Shown: piece after piece, positions 1-7,656 of the stretch
How positions within the stretch are numbered: position 1 is the first letter of the stretch
Layout: each line of letters starts with the position of its first letter
From: Alphaproteobacteria bacterium
GTDB taxonomy: Bacteria; Pseudomonadota; Alphaproteobacteria; Micavibrionales; CSBR16-224
Assembly (NCBI GenBank): GCA_007116755.1
Contig: SKHU01000024.1
Location: 1 to 11,715, forward strand
Reading direction: 5' to 3'
DNA length: 11,715 bases
The notes under the pieces: model-generated
What the model saw: only the letters and a program-made list of their open reading frames with translations
What the model was told of the DNA's origin: nothing
Databases searched by the model: none
Position numbers and translations under genes: made by a program

Positions 1-372
1 CAGATCAATCGTCTCGCGTCGGGTCATCAAATCATTGCCGCCTTCAAAACCCGTCTGATCTTCTCCGTCGGCAAAGCCTTTCTGCAACTGCTCCCTGCGC
101 GCCCTGCCCCGTCCGTCCAGCCCGTCGAAAAAATATTCGAAATCGACATCCAGAACCTTGCAAAAATCATAGAGGCGGCTGGCGCTGACACGATTGGCAG
201 CACGTTCGTATTTCTGTATCTGCTGAAAAGTCAGCCCGACCGCCTTGGCCAGAGCCGTCTGGCTCATCCCCATAAACAGGCGGCGTGCACGCAGCTGTCG
301 GCCGACATGCCGGTCAACAGGGTGAGTTTGGCTATTTGACGGACGACCTTTTTTATTCATCTTATCAGGCAT
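1..372 (-). CDS. XRE-family helix-turn-helix transcriptional regulator (partial, 3' end outside window)
   Basis: The first 124 codons are visible and stay open to the left edge, so the C-terminus is missing. Residues about 22-80 form a Cro/CI-type helix-turn-helix (HTH_3) domain: MSQTALAKAVGLTFQQIQ covers the helix-turn-helix, followed by KYERAANRVSASRLYDF and the helix ending VDFEYFFDGL. This pattern is shared by a common alphaproteobacterial regulator family often found beside lnt and metK. The protein is expected to be a cytoplasmic DNA-binding dimer; its targets are unknown. The ATG at 372-370 is chosen, but the in-frame ATG at 360-358 (protein starting MNKKGRP) is equally possible because neither has a strong ribosome binding site. 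The gene follows lnt on the same strand after 111 bases that contain its own candidate promoter and a perfect palindrome, which suggests autoregulation. Confidence 0.9.
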   Translation of the reverse strand, partial: MPDKMNKKGRPSNSQTHPVDRHVGRQLRARRLFMGMSQTALAKAVGLTFQQIQKYERAANRVSASRLYDFCKVLDVDFEYFFDGLDGRGRARREQLQKGFADGEDQTGFEGGNDLMTRRETIDL

Positions 373-413
373 TTCCCAAGGAGCCCTGCGTACATATAAA
401 GAAAAATTACACT

Positions 414-431
414 TCAATGGTATACCATTGA
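414..431. promoter_or_regulatory. Perfect 18-bp palindrome, probable operator
   Basis: TCAATGGTATACCATTGA reads identically on both strands. It lies 42 bases upstream of the XRE regulator start and covers the candidate -10 element of that gene. Dimeric XRE regulators commonly bind such dyads and repress their own promoter, so an autoregulatory operator is the simplest reading. Which protein binds is an inference. The pairing does not extend beyond 18 bp. Confidence 0.6.
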
Positions 432-447
432 CACAAAAGGAATGCAA
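419..447 (-). promoter_or_regulatory. Candidate promoter of the XRE regulator gene
   Basis: On the minus strand, TTGCAT (447-442) and TATACC (424-419) are separated by exactly 17 bases, and TGG directly before the hexamer gives an extended -10 (TGN). Each hexamer matches the sigma-70 consensus at four of six positions. The -10 element is inside the 18-bp palindrome, so a protein bound there would block RNA polymerase. The predicted leader is about 40 bases. The assignment is by eye only. Confidence 0.4.
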
Positions 448-483
448 TCGTATTCAGGCAGGATATTTATTTTTGTGCCAATT

Positions 484-2244
484 TTATTCCCGTCCGTTTT
501 TCCGTACGGCTGCGGACACGCCGCACAGCAAAAAAACAGCGCTCCAGAAAAAACCTTCCCGCCATTTGCCGTACAGAGTTTGCGGCAAAGCTTCCGGCAA
601 GGCGTGATCAAGAATTCCTGCCTCCCCCAACGGTACCATACCTATCACGCGGCCATAGGGGTCGATCACGGCGGAAATACCTGTATTGGCGGCACGCACC
701 ATCGGCAATCCTTCTTCAATCGCGCGTGCGCGCGAAAAGGCGAAATGCTGATAAGGACCGGAGGATTTCCCGTACCAGCCGTCATTGGTAACATTCAACA
801 GCCATTCCGGTCTCTGTTTGCGGCTGTTGATCACATAACCGGGGAAAATCGCCTCATAGCAGATCAGCGGACTGAAAGCAGGCATATCAAAATAATCCGC
901 CGTATAAGGGCCGCTGCCGCGCTGAAAATCCTCGAAACCCGACAGGACGGAGCCCAGTGCACCAACGGAAAAGAAATTCCTGAACGGCACATATTCGCCA
1001 AACGGCACCAGATGTGTCTTGTCGTAATAGGATTTTTCGCCGGTTGCAACATTCATGACCAGCAGGCTGTTATAGTAATAACGATACTGGCCGTCTTCGG
1101 ATTTGCGGCTGTAAATATTTCCGGTCATCAGGATGGAATCCTGCGGCAATGAGCTCCGCAAATAATCCCCCAATTCGGGATGTGTTTGCAAATCCGCCGT
1201 AACCGCTGTTTCCGGCCATATGATATAAGTCGGGCTCTGCCTTGGCGATTGATCCGGAAAAACAGCGCCGTTTGTTTCCGTCAGTTGCAGCGAGGCCACG
1301 TGACTGTCGGAAAAAATGTCGCGACGTTGTAAACCGGACAGCGCTGCGATTTCGCTTTCATCAAATAGCCGCAACGCCGCTTTCTCGACAGGAAGGGCGG
1401 AAAGTGCAAAATATCGGCGCAGATGTTCGGCCTGTTTGTTATCCAGCCATTTTTCATGCTGCGGGATATTCGGCTGCACAATCCGTAGCATAATACCGTC
1501 ATGCACCCCCACATCTTCGGCTGTTGCCAGCCGCACACTCCCCCATGTCCAGAGCGACAGAGGCAGCAGCAGGGATACCGCAAGCGCCGCACTGCGCAGA
1601 CGCGGACCGGCCTCGAGAAAAAGAATGATCGGCAGCGATGCTGCCAATATCGTCAAAATACTCAAACCGTAAATTCCCGCCCATGAGAGATTCTGCATCA
1701 TCGCCAGCGAAGATGCCCATGCATAACCGCTTAAATTCCACGGAAACCCTGTAAACAGAATACCGCGCAGAAACTCCATCACGCACCACAGAACAGCGAA
1801 CATCAAAACACTGGATATACCGCTGAAAAATTTGAACATTTTGAATGACAAAATACCGAAAACACCGATATAAAGCCCCAAAAGCGCCGGTATGCCGAAC
1901 AGCGCCAGCGGAACCAAAAACCACCATGCGGCAATATCGACAAACAGCGCAAACATAACCCAGTAAAGTCCGCCCATGAAGAAACCGGCTCCGAAAAACC
2001 AGCCGCGCGCAAAAGCCTGTTTCCGGTTTTCTGCCGTCGCCAGCGCAAAATACAGCACCGGAAGCGCCAGCCACAATGTAAAGAAAAGCCCGACCGGCGG
2101 CATCGACAGAGACATCAGCAGACCGGCGACAAAAAGCAGAGCCGCCAAACGGCGCGGTGCCATTTCACGGAAAAACCGCAATACGTCACCACGTACCGTC
2201 TTCCCCGTTTCGCCTGCCGTTTTTTGTTGCGCTTTCGCTGTCAT
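484..2244 (-). CDS. lnt: Apolipoprotein N-acyltransferase Lnt
   Basis: Lnt transfers an acyl chain from a phospholipid to the N-terminal cysteine of apolipoproteins in the inner membrane, the last step of lipoprotein maturation. The 586-residue protein has an N-terminal membrane domain (about residues 30-240, several hydrophobic helices) and a periplasmic nitrilase-like domain. The catalytic triad is visible: Glu345 in WPETAV, Lys409 in YYDKTHLVPFGEYVPF and Cys462 in LICYEAIFPG, followed by LLNVTNDGWYG. A final membrane helix lies near residues 552-580. The spacing between triad residues matches E. coli Lnt, but about 50 extra residues lie between QHEKW and WPETAV, making the protein longer than the usual 500-530. 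The ATG at 2244 is chosen because purine-rich GAAGAGAGAAGAG precedes it and it avoids overlapping comEC; an ATG at 2316 would add 24 poorly Lnt-like residues. It follows comEC after 13 bases and is probably co-transcribed. Confidence 0.95.
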   Translation of the reverse strand: MTAKAQQKTAGETGKTVRGDVLRFFREMAPRRLAALLFVAGLLMSLSMPPVGLFFTLWLALPVLYFALATAENRKQAFARGWFFGAGFFMGGLYWVMFALFVDIAAWWFLVPLALFGIPALLGLYIGVFGILSFKMFKFFSGISSVLMFAVLWCVMEFLRGILFTGFPWNLSGYAWASSLAMMQNLSWAGIYGLSILTILAASLPIILFLEAGPRLRSAALAVSLLLPLSLWTWGSVRLATAEDVGVHDGIMLRIVQPNIPQHEKWLDNKQAEHLRRYFALSALPVEKAALRLFDESEIAALSGLQRRDIFSDSHVASLQLTETNGAVFPDQSPRQSPTYIIWPETAVTADLQTHPELGDYLRSSLPQDSILMTGNIYSRKSEDGQYRYYYNSLLVMNVATGEKSYYDKTHLVPFGEYVPFRNFFSVGALGSVLSGFEDFQRGSGPYTADYFDMPAFSPLICYEAIFPGYVINSRKQRPEWLLNVTNDGWYGKSSGPYQHFAFSRARAIEEGLPMVRAANTGISAVIDPYGRVIGMVPLGEAGILDHALPEALPQTLYGKWREGFFWSAVFLLCGVSAAVRKNGRE

Positions 2245-2257
2245 TACTCTTCTCTCT

Positions 2258-4387
2258 TCATTGCCCCGAAAATCTTTGCGGTGACCATAGACGCCCGCCC
2301 GCTTGTTCCGCGACATTTTTGACCGCTATACCGTCGGCCTTTATAAAAAACACATGCGCTCCGCCGTTTTGCAAATCAAACCGCCCGGCCTTGACCACTG
2401 CCGGACAATGCCGGGGTATGTGGTCGCGCGGAGCGATCAGAATATCCGCCTTTTCAGCGCTGCCGTCGCACAGTTTTGCAAAAACGGCAGGATTGCGAAC
2501 AATCATAACGTTCTTTCCGTATTTTTTCCAGCGGCAAACAGACCAATCGCATGAAAATCCCGTCTTTTCTATTATACCATCATCCGGCCATGCAAGTCTT
2601 TTTTTTCCGTCTCCGGCGCGGCGCACCCATTGTCCGGCGACAAAACTTTCGCGCCTGAGAGAAGAAAAAGCAAAATTTTCGCTGTCAATCCGCACGGCAA
2701 CCAGTCCGCCGCGATCCGATACGTAAATATCCGGCTGCATATGCGGAACGGCGCGCCATGCCGAAAAACACCCCGCAACGATCAGCACAGCACCGAAAAA
2801 ACGTATCTTTGACCGCCACAAACACAGCCACAAACCGCCGAAAATCATCAATAGAAAGCCTTGCAAGTTCCATGCCGGAACATAAATCATATGCTCGCCG
2901 CGATGCGTAATATCATGCGCGACATCATAAATCATCTCCACACCCAGCCCCATCACCTGCAGCGGCAGATAATGCAACCCGAACGGCATCAGCAACAATG
3001 CCAGCAGACCGGACGGCATCACAATAAACGCAGTCAGCGGCACGGCCAAAAGATTGGCCAGAAGGCTCATTTCATCGGCCACCCGATAAAAGTGATACAG
3101 GGAAAACGGCGCAGTCGCCAGCGAGGCGACGATTGTTGTCAGCATTGTGCCCAAAAGATACAGCGCCGATTTGTGAATCGCCGTTGCCTGTCTGTACCAG
3201 CGCCGCCAGCTTTCCGAAATTGATTCATAAAAGGCGATCAGACAGATAACTGCTGCAAAAGACATCTGAAAACCGGCATTCAGTAGCGCATGCGGTGTCA
3301 GCAGCAAAATCACCGTCGCCGCCAGCGCCGCCAGACGCATGGTAATCCCTTCACGGTCGAGCATCACGGCAATCAGAACAACACCTGTCATCATCGTCGC
3401 ACGCTGCGCGGAAACAGGCGCACCGACCAGCAGCAGATAGCAAATTGTTCCGGCCAGCGCCGCGCCTGCGGCAATTTTCTTGATCGGGTAATGCAGCGTC
3501 AGCTTTTCCGACAATGCCAAAGCTGCGCGGATAAAAAAGAACAGAAATCCCGCCACCAAACCGATATGCAGCCCCGAAATCGCCAGCAGATGCGCCAGCC
3601 CCGCCGTGCGGATACTTTCCCATGTTTCCTCGGTAATGGCATCCCGCGCACCGGCCAGCAGCGCCGAAACCAGCGAGGCCGTCACCGGCCGCCCTTCAAA
3701 ACTGTCATGGATGTTCCGGCGCACACGGCTGCGCAGATTTTCCTGCAATACCACCCATTGCCGTCCCTGCGCCTGCGCTTCAAGAATTTTGACCGGACCA
3801 AGGATATACCCCGTACCGCCGATCTGTTGAAAAAACATATGCCGCCGAAAATCAAACGCACCGGGCATGACCGGCGGAGAAGGCGGATTTAAAACAGCCA
3901 GAACGGAAATCCGCATACCCGGCAAAATCTCCTCCTCCACCGCCTGCGCATAAATCTGCAGACGCACGCGGTGCGGCGTTTTTTCCGGCGAAACTCTCTC
4001 GATCTCCGGATTCGTCAAAATGGCGCGCCAGCCTTTGTTTTCAGGCAGCGGCTGGGCGGACAGCACATGCCCCTTCACCGCAACAGGGCCAATCCTATCC
4101 TCCAGCATCGGTGCAGCCAGCCTTTCCGCGTGAAATTTTGCTGCGACGAATCCCGCCGGAACAAGAAACAGCACCAGCAGACACAGGCGCAGCAGCGGAA
4201 AACGCGGCAGTGCCGCGATAACCGCCCCCAGAAAAACAAGGCAGGTCACAACAGGCCAGAGCGGCGGCTCGTAAGGCCAGAGATAATAGCAGCCTATACC
4301 CGTTCCGATCAGAACGGGAATCCAGAGCGGCAGTCTTTCACGCTCGATATCCAGCGTTTCCGCCAAAAAATCCTTTAACTGTGCCAT
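2258..4387 (-). CDS. comEC: ComEC/Rec2-family DNA-uptake channel protein
   Basis: ComEC forms the inner-membrane channel that passes single-stranded DNA into the cytoplasm during natural transformation. The 709-residue protein starts with hydrophobic helices and a DUF4131-type soluble domain (about residues 15-220). The Competence domain follows, with the family signature GLAHLLAISGLHIGLVAG at residues 262-279, then GAPVSAQRATMM (322-333) and many membrane helices to about residue 540. The C-terminal 160 residues lack the HxHxDH motif of the metallo-beta-lactamase-like domain found in Bacillus-type ComEC; as far as I recall this is common in alphaproteobacteria. The ATG at 4387 is chosen, with GGAAG just upstream; a GTG at 4480 would overlap the start of divergent gltX. 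It lies 58 bases from gltX and 13 bases before lnt. Whether the cell is transformable cannot be judged from this gene alone. Confidence 0.9.
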   Translation of the reverse strand: MAQLKDFLAETLDIERERLPLWIPVLIGTGIGCYYLWPYEPPLWPVVTCLVFLGAVIAALPRFPLLRLCLLVLFLVPAGFVAAKFHAERLAAPMLEDRIGPVAVKGHVLSAQPLPENKGWRAILTNPEIERVSPEKTPHRVRLQIYAQAVEEEILPGMRISVLAVLNPPSPPVMPGAFDFRRHMFFQQIGGTGYILGPVKILEAQAQGRQWVVLQENLRSRVRRNIHDSFEGRPVTASLVSALLAGARDAITEETWESIRTAGLAHLLAISGLHIGLVAGFLFFFIRAALALSEKLTLHYPIKKIAAGAALAGTICYLLLVGAPVSAQRATMMTGVVLIAVMLDREGITMRLAALAATVILLLTPHALLNAGFQMSFAAVICLIAFYESISESWRRWYRQATAIHKSALYLLGTMLTTIVASLATAPFSLYHFYRVADEMSLLANLLAVPLTAFIVMPSGLLALLLMPFGLHYLPLQVMGLGVEMIYDVAHDITHRGEHMIYVPAWNLQGFLLMIFGGLWLCLWRSKIRFFGAVLIVAGCFSAWRAVPHMQPDIYVSDRGGLVAVRIDSENFAFSSLRRESFVAGQWVRRAGDGKKRLAWPDDGIIEKTGFSCDWSVCRWKKYGKNVMIVRNPAVFAKLCDGSAEKADILIAPRDHIPRHCPAVVKAGRFDLQNGGAHVFFIKADGIAVKNVAEQAGGRLWSPQRFSGQ

Positions 4388-4402
4388 CTTCCGTTTTATA
4401 AA
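4374..4402 (+). promoter_or_regulatory. Candidate gltX promoter
   Basis: TTTAAC (4374-4379) and TATAAA (4397-4402) are 17 bases apart. The -10 element matches the consensus at five of six positions and the -35 element at only three. Transcription would begin near 4409, giving a leader of about 37 bases. The promoter overlaps the first codons of divergent comEC, so the two genes may compete for polymerase. The call is by eye. Confidence 0.4.
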
Positions 4403-4445
4403 GGAAAACAACGGCAAAGAACAGCAACAGAAAGATAAAATAACC

Positions 4446-5864
4446 ATGAGCGTTATCACACGTTTCGCCCCGTCCCCCACCGGCTATCTGCATATCGGCG
4501 GTGCGCGTACGGCTTTATTCAACTGGCTTTACGCCCGCCGTCACGGCGGCAAATTCCTGTTGCGCATCGAGGATACAGACCGCGCCCGCTCGACAGAGGA
4601 TGCGATCGAAAAAATTTATGACGGCATGAAATGGCTCGGCCTTGACTGGGACGGCGAGGCCGTCTCCCAATTTGCCCGCCGCGACCGTCATGCGGAAATT
4701 GCACAGCAGCTTGTTGCCGAAGGCAAAGCCTATTACTGCTATTGCACACCGGAAGAGCTGGAAGAGATGCGTGAAAAAGCGCGGGCGGAAGGGCGCAGCA
4801 CAACCTATGACGGGCGCTGGCGCGACCGCGACCCGTCCGAAGCGCCGGACGGTGTTCCGCCCGTTATCCGCATCAAGGCGCCGCGTACGGGCGAGACCGT
4901 CATACAGGATGCGGTGCAGGGCGAAGTCCGTGTGGAAAACACACAGCTTGATGATATGGTGCTGCTGCGCAGCGACGGCACGCCGACCTATATGCTGTCT
5001 GTCGTCGTTGACGATTACGACATGAAGGTTACACATATCATCCGCGGCAACGACCATCTGACCAACACCTTCCGCCAGATCATGATTTATGACGCAATGG
5101 GCTGGGAAACACCGATTTTTGCGCATCTGCCGCTAATTCACGGCGCGGATGGAAAAAAACTCTCCAAACGCCACGGCGCGACGGGTGTTGAATCCTACCG
5201 CGAGATGGGCTATCTGCCCGAAGCACTGCGCAATTACCTGTTGCGTCTGGGCTGGAGCCACGGCGATGAGGAAATCATCCCGACGGACAAAGCCATTGAA
5301 TGGTTTGATCTGGAACATATCGGCCAATCGGCGGCACGGTTCGATTTCGACAAGCTCGACAGCCTGAACGCGCATTACATGGCGCAGACACCGCATAAAG
5401 AGCTGGCACGGATGATCCTGCCGTTTCTGACGGAAAAACTCGGACATGCGCCGTCTGATACGGCGATGCAATGGATTGAAAGCGGCATGGGCGATCTCAT
5501 TGAACGCGCGAAACGTCTGACGGAACTTGCGGATGAAGCGTTATTCTATGCGCAGCCGCGCCCGCTGCCGCTGACGGAAAAAGCCGGAAATATTCTGGAT
5601 GACAACGCAAGGAAGCGTCTGGCGGATATCAAACCGCAACTGAAAGCGCTGGATGTGTTTACAGCGGAAAATATCGAGGCGGCCGTGAAAGCGTTTATCA
5701 AAGAAAACGGCCTGAAATTCCCTGAAATCGGTATGCCGCTACGCGCGGCTCTGACGGGCAGCGGCTCGTCGCCTTCCGTCACGCATATTGCTGCTATTCT
5801 GGGAAAAGAGGAAACGCTGGCACGGCTGGACGACGCGATCGAACAGCGCCGCGCCGCCGCATAA
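4446..5864 (+). CDS. gltX: Glutamate--tRNA ligase
   Basis: This class I aminoacyl-tRNA synthetase attaches glutamate to tRNA(Glu) in the cytoplasm. In organisms without glutaminyl-tRNA synthetase it can also misacylate tRNA(Gln) for amidation by GatCAB. The 472-residue protein shows the Rossmann-fold start RFAPSPTGYLHIGGARTALF with the HIGH-type motif at residues 16-19, and the KMSKS-type loop KKLSK at 237-241 followed by RHGA. The region after CYC (about residues 98-100) continues to TYDGRWRDRD, where the second zinc cysteine of E. coli GltX is replaced by tryptophan; this is frequent in alphaproteobacteria. Its length is normal for the family. Many alphaproteobacteria carry two gltX paralogues, so its exact tRNA preference is uncertain. 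It is divergent from comEC and convergent with the AAA+ gene, whose stop codon lies only 3 bases beyond its own. Confidence 0.97.
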   Translation: MSVITRFAPSPTGYLHIGGARTALFNWLYARRHGGKFLLRIEDTDRARSTEDAIEKIYDGMKWLGLDWDGEAVSQFARRDRHAEIAQQLVAEGKAYYCYCTPEELEEMREKARAEGRSTTYDGRWRDRDPSEAPDGVPPVIRIKAPRTGETVIQDAVQGEVRVENTQLDDMVLLRSDGTPTYMLSVVVDDYDMKVTHIIRGNDHLTNTFRQIMIYDAMGWETPIFAHLPLIHGADGKKLSKRHGATGVESYREMGYLPEALRNYLLRLGWSHGDEEIIPTDKAIEWFDLEHIGQSAARFDFDKLDSLNAHYMAQTPHKELARMILPFLTEKLGHAPSDTAMQWIESGMGDLIERAKRLTELADEALFYAQPRPLPLTEKAGNILDDNARKRLADIKPQLKALDVFTAENIEAAVKAFIKENGLKFPEIGMPLRAALTGSGSSPSVTHIAAILGKEETLARLDDAIEQRRAAA

Positions 5865-5867
5865 CCC

Positions 5868-7544
5868 TTACATTTCCGCCGTAAAGCCGATAGAGCGCCT
5901 TTTCTCTTTTTGCGGAACGGAGGCTTTCAGCTTATCAACATAGGCTTTCGCATCCGCCAGTGTTACCGTATTGCGCTCCTCATAGGACAGATTTTCAACC
6001 TCTTTCGGATCGGCATTCGGCATCATGCGCAACGCCATTTCCGTCGGCATTTTTTCGACAAAATTGCGGATCACGCGCCCGTTGGCAAATTGGTCGCCAA
6101 CAGATTCTTTATATTTCATGATCTCGTCCAGCGCATATTCGCGTACCTCGTCGGGCATAATCAGATCCTGTTTTTCAACAAAAAGATCCATGATCCGCCC
6201 GAGATCTTCGCGCCCGTAAGCATCCAGCACCAGCGCGTTGTCAAAACGTCCGCGCAAACCCTTGTCGGAATCAAGGAAGCGTTCGATATCTTCGTCATAT
6301 CCCGCGACAATAATGGTGATATTCTCGCGCTGCTCCTCCATCACGGCGACCAGAGCCTCCACCACGCGGAAGCCGAAATCTTTTTTCTCGCCCCCCCCCT
6401 GCTCCGGTGTCAGATTGTGCACCTCGTCGATGAACAATACGCCGCCCATTGCCTCTTGTAAAAACTCCTTCATGGCTTTTTCCGTCTGGCCGATATAGCC
6501 TTCGACAACTTTCTCGCGCGTCAGATGCACGAAATTTCCGTTGCTGCGCCCGATTGCCGCCAGCATTTTGTTATAATGCTGTGCAAATGTCGTTTTCCCG
6601 ACACCGGTTGGTCCGGAAATGCGCGTATGCAGCGCCTCTTTCGGTACGCCTTCAGGGTTTTTGTGCCGCACCGCATCGAAAACAGCACGCGCCGCAATCG
6701 CCTGCATCATCAACTTGGCTCTGTCCTGCCCGACAAATTCACGATCCAGCTCCGCACGCACCTCCTGCGGTGTCAGTTTTTCCGTTTCCTTGACGATCGG
6801 TTTGCCGTCATAACCGGTTTTATCTTTGTCCTGTTTTCCGGCTCCGTTGCCACTATTGGCCGAACCGCTGTTGAAATTATTTTTGGCGGCATTTTTCTTT
6901 TTGTTGTTTTCCAGCGTCAAATCTTCCATTTCGTGGTTTGCGTTTTCCAGGATGGAATAGAACTGTTCAATCTCTTTAAGATGCCGTGACAGAAATTTCA
7001 AATCGGGATCAGGAGAATTTTTCATAGCACTGGAACGCAGATGCGACATCAGAGAAAGCAGACTTTCCGTATCGCCGCCGAACGGTGTAAGCGGACATTC
7101 CTTTTGATAGGATTGATAATCCGCATTTTTATAGATTTTTTTGATCTCATCGATAATTTCTCCGACGAATTTCTTGACATTGCCGCCCTCCCGGATTGTT
7201 TCAGCCAGATTCTTCTTCAGAAGCTCCAGCCGCGCATCAAAGGGCAGAACCCTCTGCGCAATCACATCTGCCGCCGGACACGGATTACCATTGAACACAG
7301 ACTCGTTTCCGCGCATACCGCGCGCCGTCAGTTCCTTGATGACGACAGTGACGAATTTCTCGTCAATTTCATCATTATCATAAAGTTCTTCAAGATACTG
7401 CAAAGGATGCTGGCCTTGCTCCCCCAACGTGATGTCGTCGTAATCAAAATCCTTTTTCGGCAGGCTTTTCAGTTTTTGCGTATTTTCTTCCCGGATGGCA
7501 TCTTCAAGGATTTGTTCGACAGGGTAGAGGTTGTTCATATTCAT
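5868..7544 (-). CDS. CbbX/SpoVK-type AAA+ ATPase with helical N-terminal extension
   Basis: The 558-residue protein is a predicted cytoplasmic AAA+ ATPase, a ring-forming machine that remodels protein partners; its substrate is unknown. The AAA module spans about residues 255-500: Walker A GPTGVGKT (311-318), Walker B VLFIDE (369-374), sensor 1 in IIVAGYDED (411-419), arginine finger in GLRGRF (429-434) and a sensor 2-like ANGRVIRN (487-494). This order and the VAGY and GLRGRF motifs match the CbxX/CfqX (CbbX, SpoVK) family. Residues 1-200 are helical with stretches such as GQHPLQYLEELYDN that resemble degenerate ankyrin repeats, and residues 213-245 form an Asn/Lys/Gly-rich linker. No Rubisco genes are visible, so a CbbX role is unsupported. 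Nine consecutive G encode Gly383-385. The ATG at 7544 is used; the ATG at 7538 has better spacing from AAGGA and may be the true start. It lies downstream of the ankyrin gene on the same strand, with its own candidate promoter. Confidence 0.85.
   Translation of the reverse strand: MNMNNLYPVEQILEDAIREENTQKLKSLPKKDFDYDDITLGEQGQHPLQYLEELYDNDEIDEKFVTVVIKELTARGMRGNESVFNGNPCPAADVIAQRVLPFDARLELLKKNLAETIREGGNVKKFVGEIIDEIKKIYKNADYQSYQKECPLTPFGGDTESLLSLMSHLRSSAMKNSPDPDLKFLSRHLKEIEQFYSILENANHEMEDLTLENNKKKNAAKNNFNSGSANSGNGAGKQDKDKTGYDGKPIVKETEKLTPQEVRAELDREFVGQDRAKLMMQAIAARAVFDAVRHKNPEGVPKEALHTRISGPTGVGKTTFAQHYNKMLAAIGRSNGNFVHLTREKVVEGYIGQTEKAMKEFLQEAMGGVLFIDEVHNLTPEQGGGEKKDFGFRVVEALVAVMEEQRENITIIVAGYDEDIERFLDSDKGLRGRFDNALVLDAYGREDLGRIMDLFVEKQDLIMPDEVREYALDEIMKYKESVGDQFANGRVIRNFVEKMPTEMALRMMPNADPKEVENLSYEERNTVTLADAKAYVDKLKASVPQKEKRRSIGFTAEM
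6391..6399. repeat. Nine-base C/G homopolymer inside the AAA+ gene
   Basis: Nine C on the plus strand (nine G on the coding strand) encode Gly383-385, just after the Walker B motif, and are followed closely by six A on the coding strand. Loss of one G would lead to a stop about 17 codons later, and gain of one G also meets an early stop. Either would remove sensor 1, the arginine finger and sensor 2. The tract could allow slipped-strand switching, or simply mark a place prone to sequencing error. Confidence 0.7.
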
Positions 7545-7590
7545 GCGTCCTTTTTTATTTTCTTAATTCCGATCACGCTGTCACGCTCTC

Positions 7591-7619
7591 ATTATAGAAA
7601 ATAAAAGTTAAAACTTTCT
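7591..7619 (-). promoter_or_regulatory. Candidate promoter of the AAA+ gene with inverted repeat
   Basis: On the minus strand a perfect TATAAT (7596-7591) is preceded at the proper distance by AGAAAG (7619-7614), a poor -35 element. An inverted repeat AAAGTT-AA-AACTTT (7604-7617) fills the spacer and part of the -35 position. A good -10 with a weak -35 covered by a dyad suggests control by an activator or repressor. Just downstream, near the expected transcription start, TCACGCT occurs twice in direct orientation (7573-7579 and 7581-7587). The leader would be about 40 bases. Confidence 0.45.
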
Positions 7620-7633
7620 TGATAAGCAGGCAG

Positions 7634-7656
7634 AAAAGCCGCGTATAACGCGTTTT
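7634..7656 (-). terminator. Weak stem-loop after the ankyrin gene
   Basis: Starting at the stop codon of the ankyrin gene, a 5-bp stem CGCGT/ACGCG (7640-7644 with 7648-7652) closes a 3-base loop. On the minus strand it is followed by GC and four T, and it is preceded by four A, so it could act in both directions. The stem and T-run are short, so termination is probably partial and some read-through into the AAA+ gene is plausible. Confidence 0.35.

Noticed and set aside
432..477. Inverted repeat ACACAAAA / TTTTGTG as a terminator after lnt
   Set aside because: The arms are AT-rich, the loop is more than 30 bases, and there is no GC-rich stem or T-run.
2245..2316. Longer Lnt start at the ATG at 2316
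   Set aside because: It would overlap the end of comEC by 59 bases and add a charged, non-Lnt-like N-terminus, while the ATG at 2244 has a purine-rich ribosome binding site.
4395..4423. Minus-strand comEC promoter with TATAAA at 4400-4395
   Set aside because: No acceptable -35 element lies at the right distance, and transcription would start at the ATG itself. A leaderless message is possible but unsupported.
4388..4480. Longer ComEC start at the GTG at 4480
   Set aside because: It would overlap the 5' end of divergent gltX and contain its candidate promoter; the ATG at 4387 gives a normal N-terminus.
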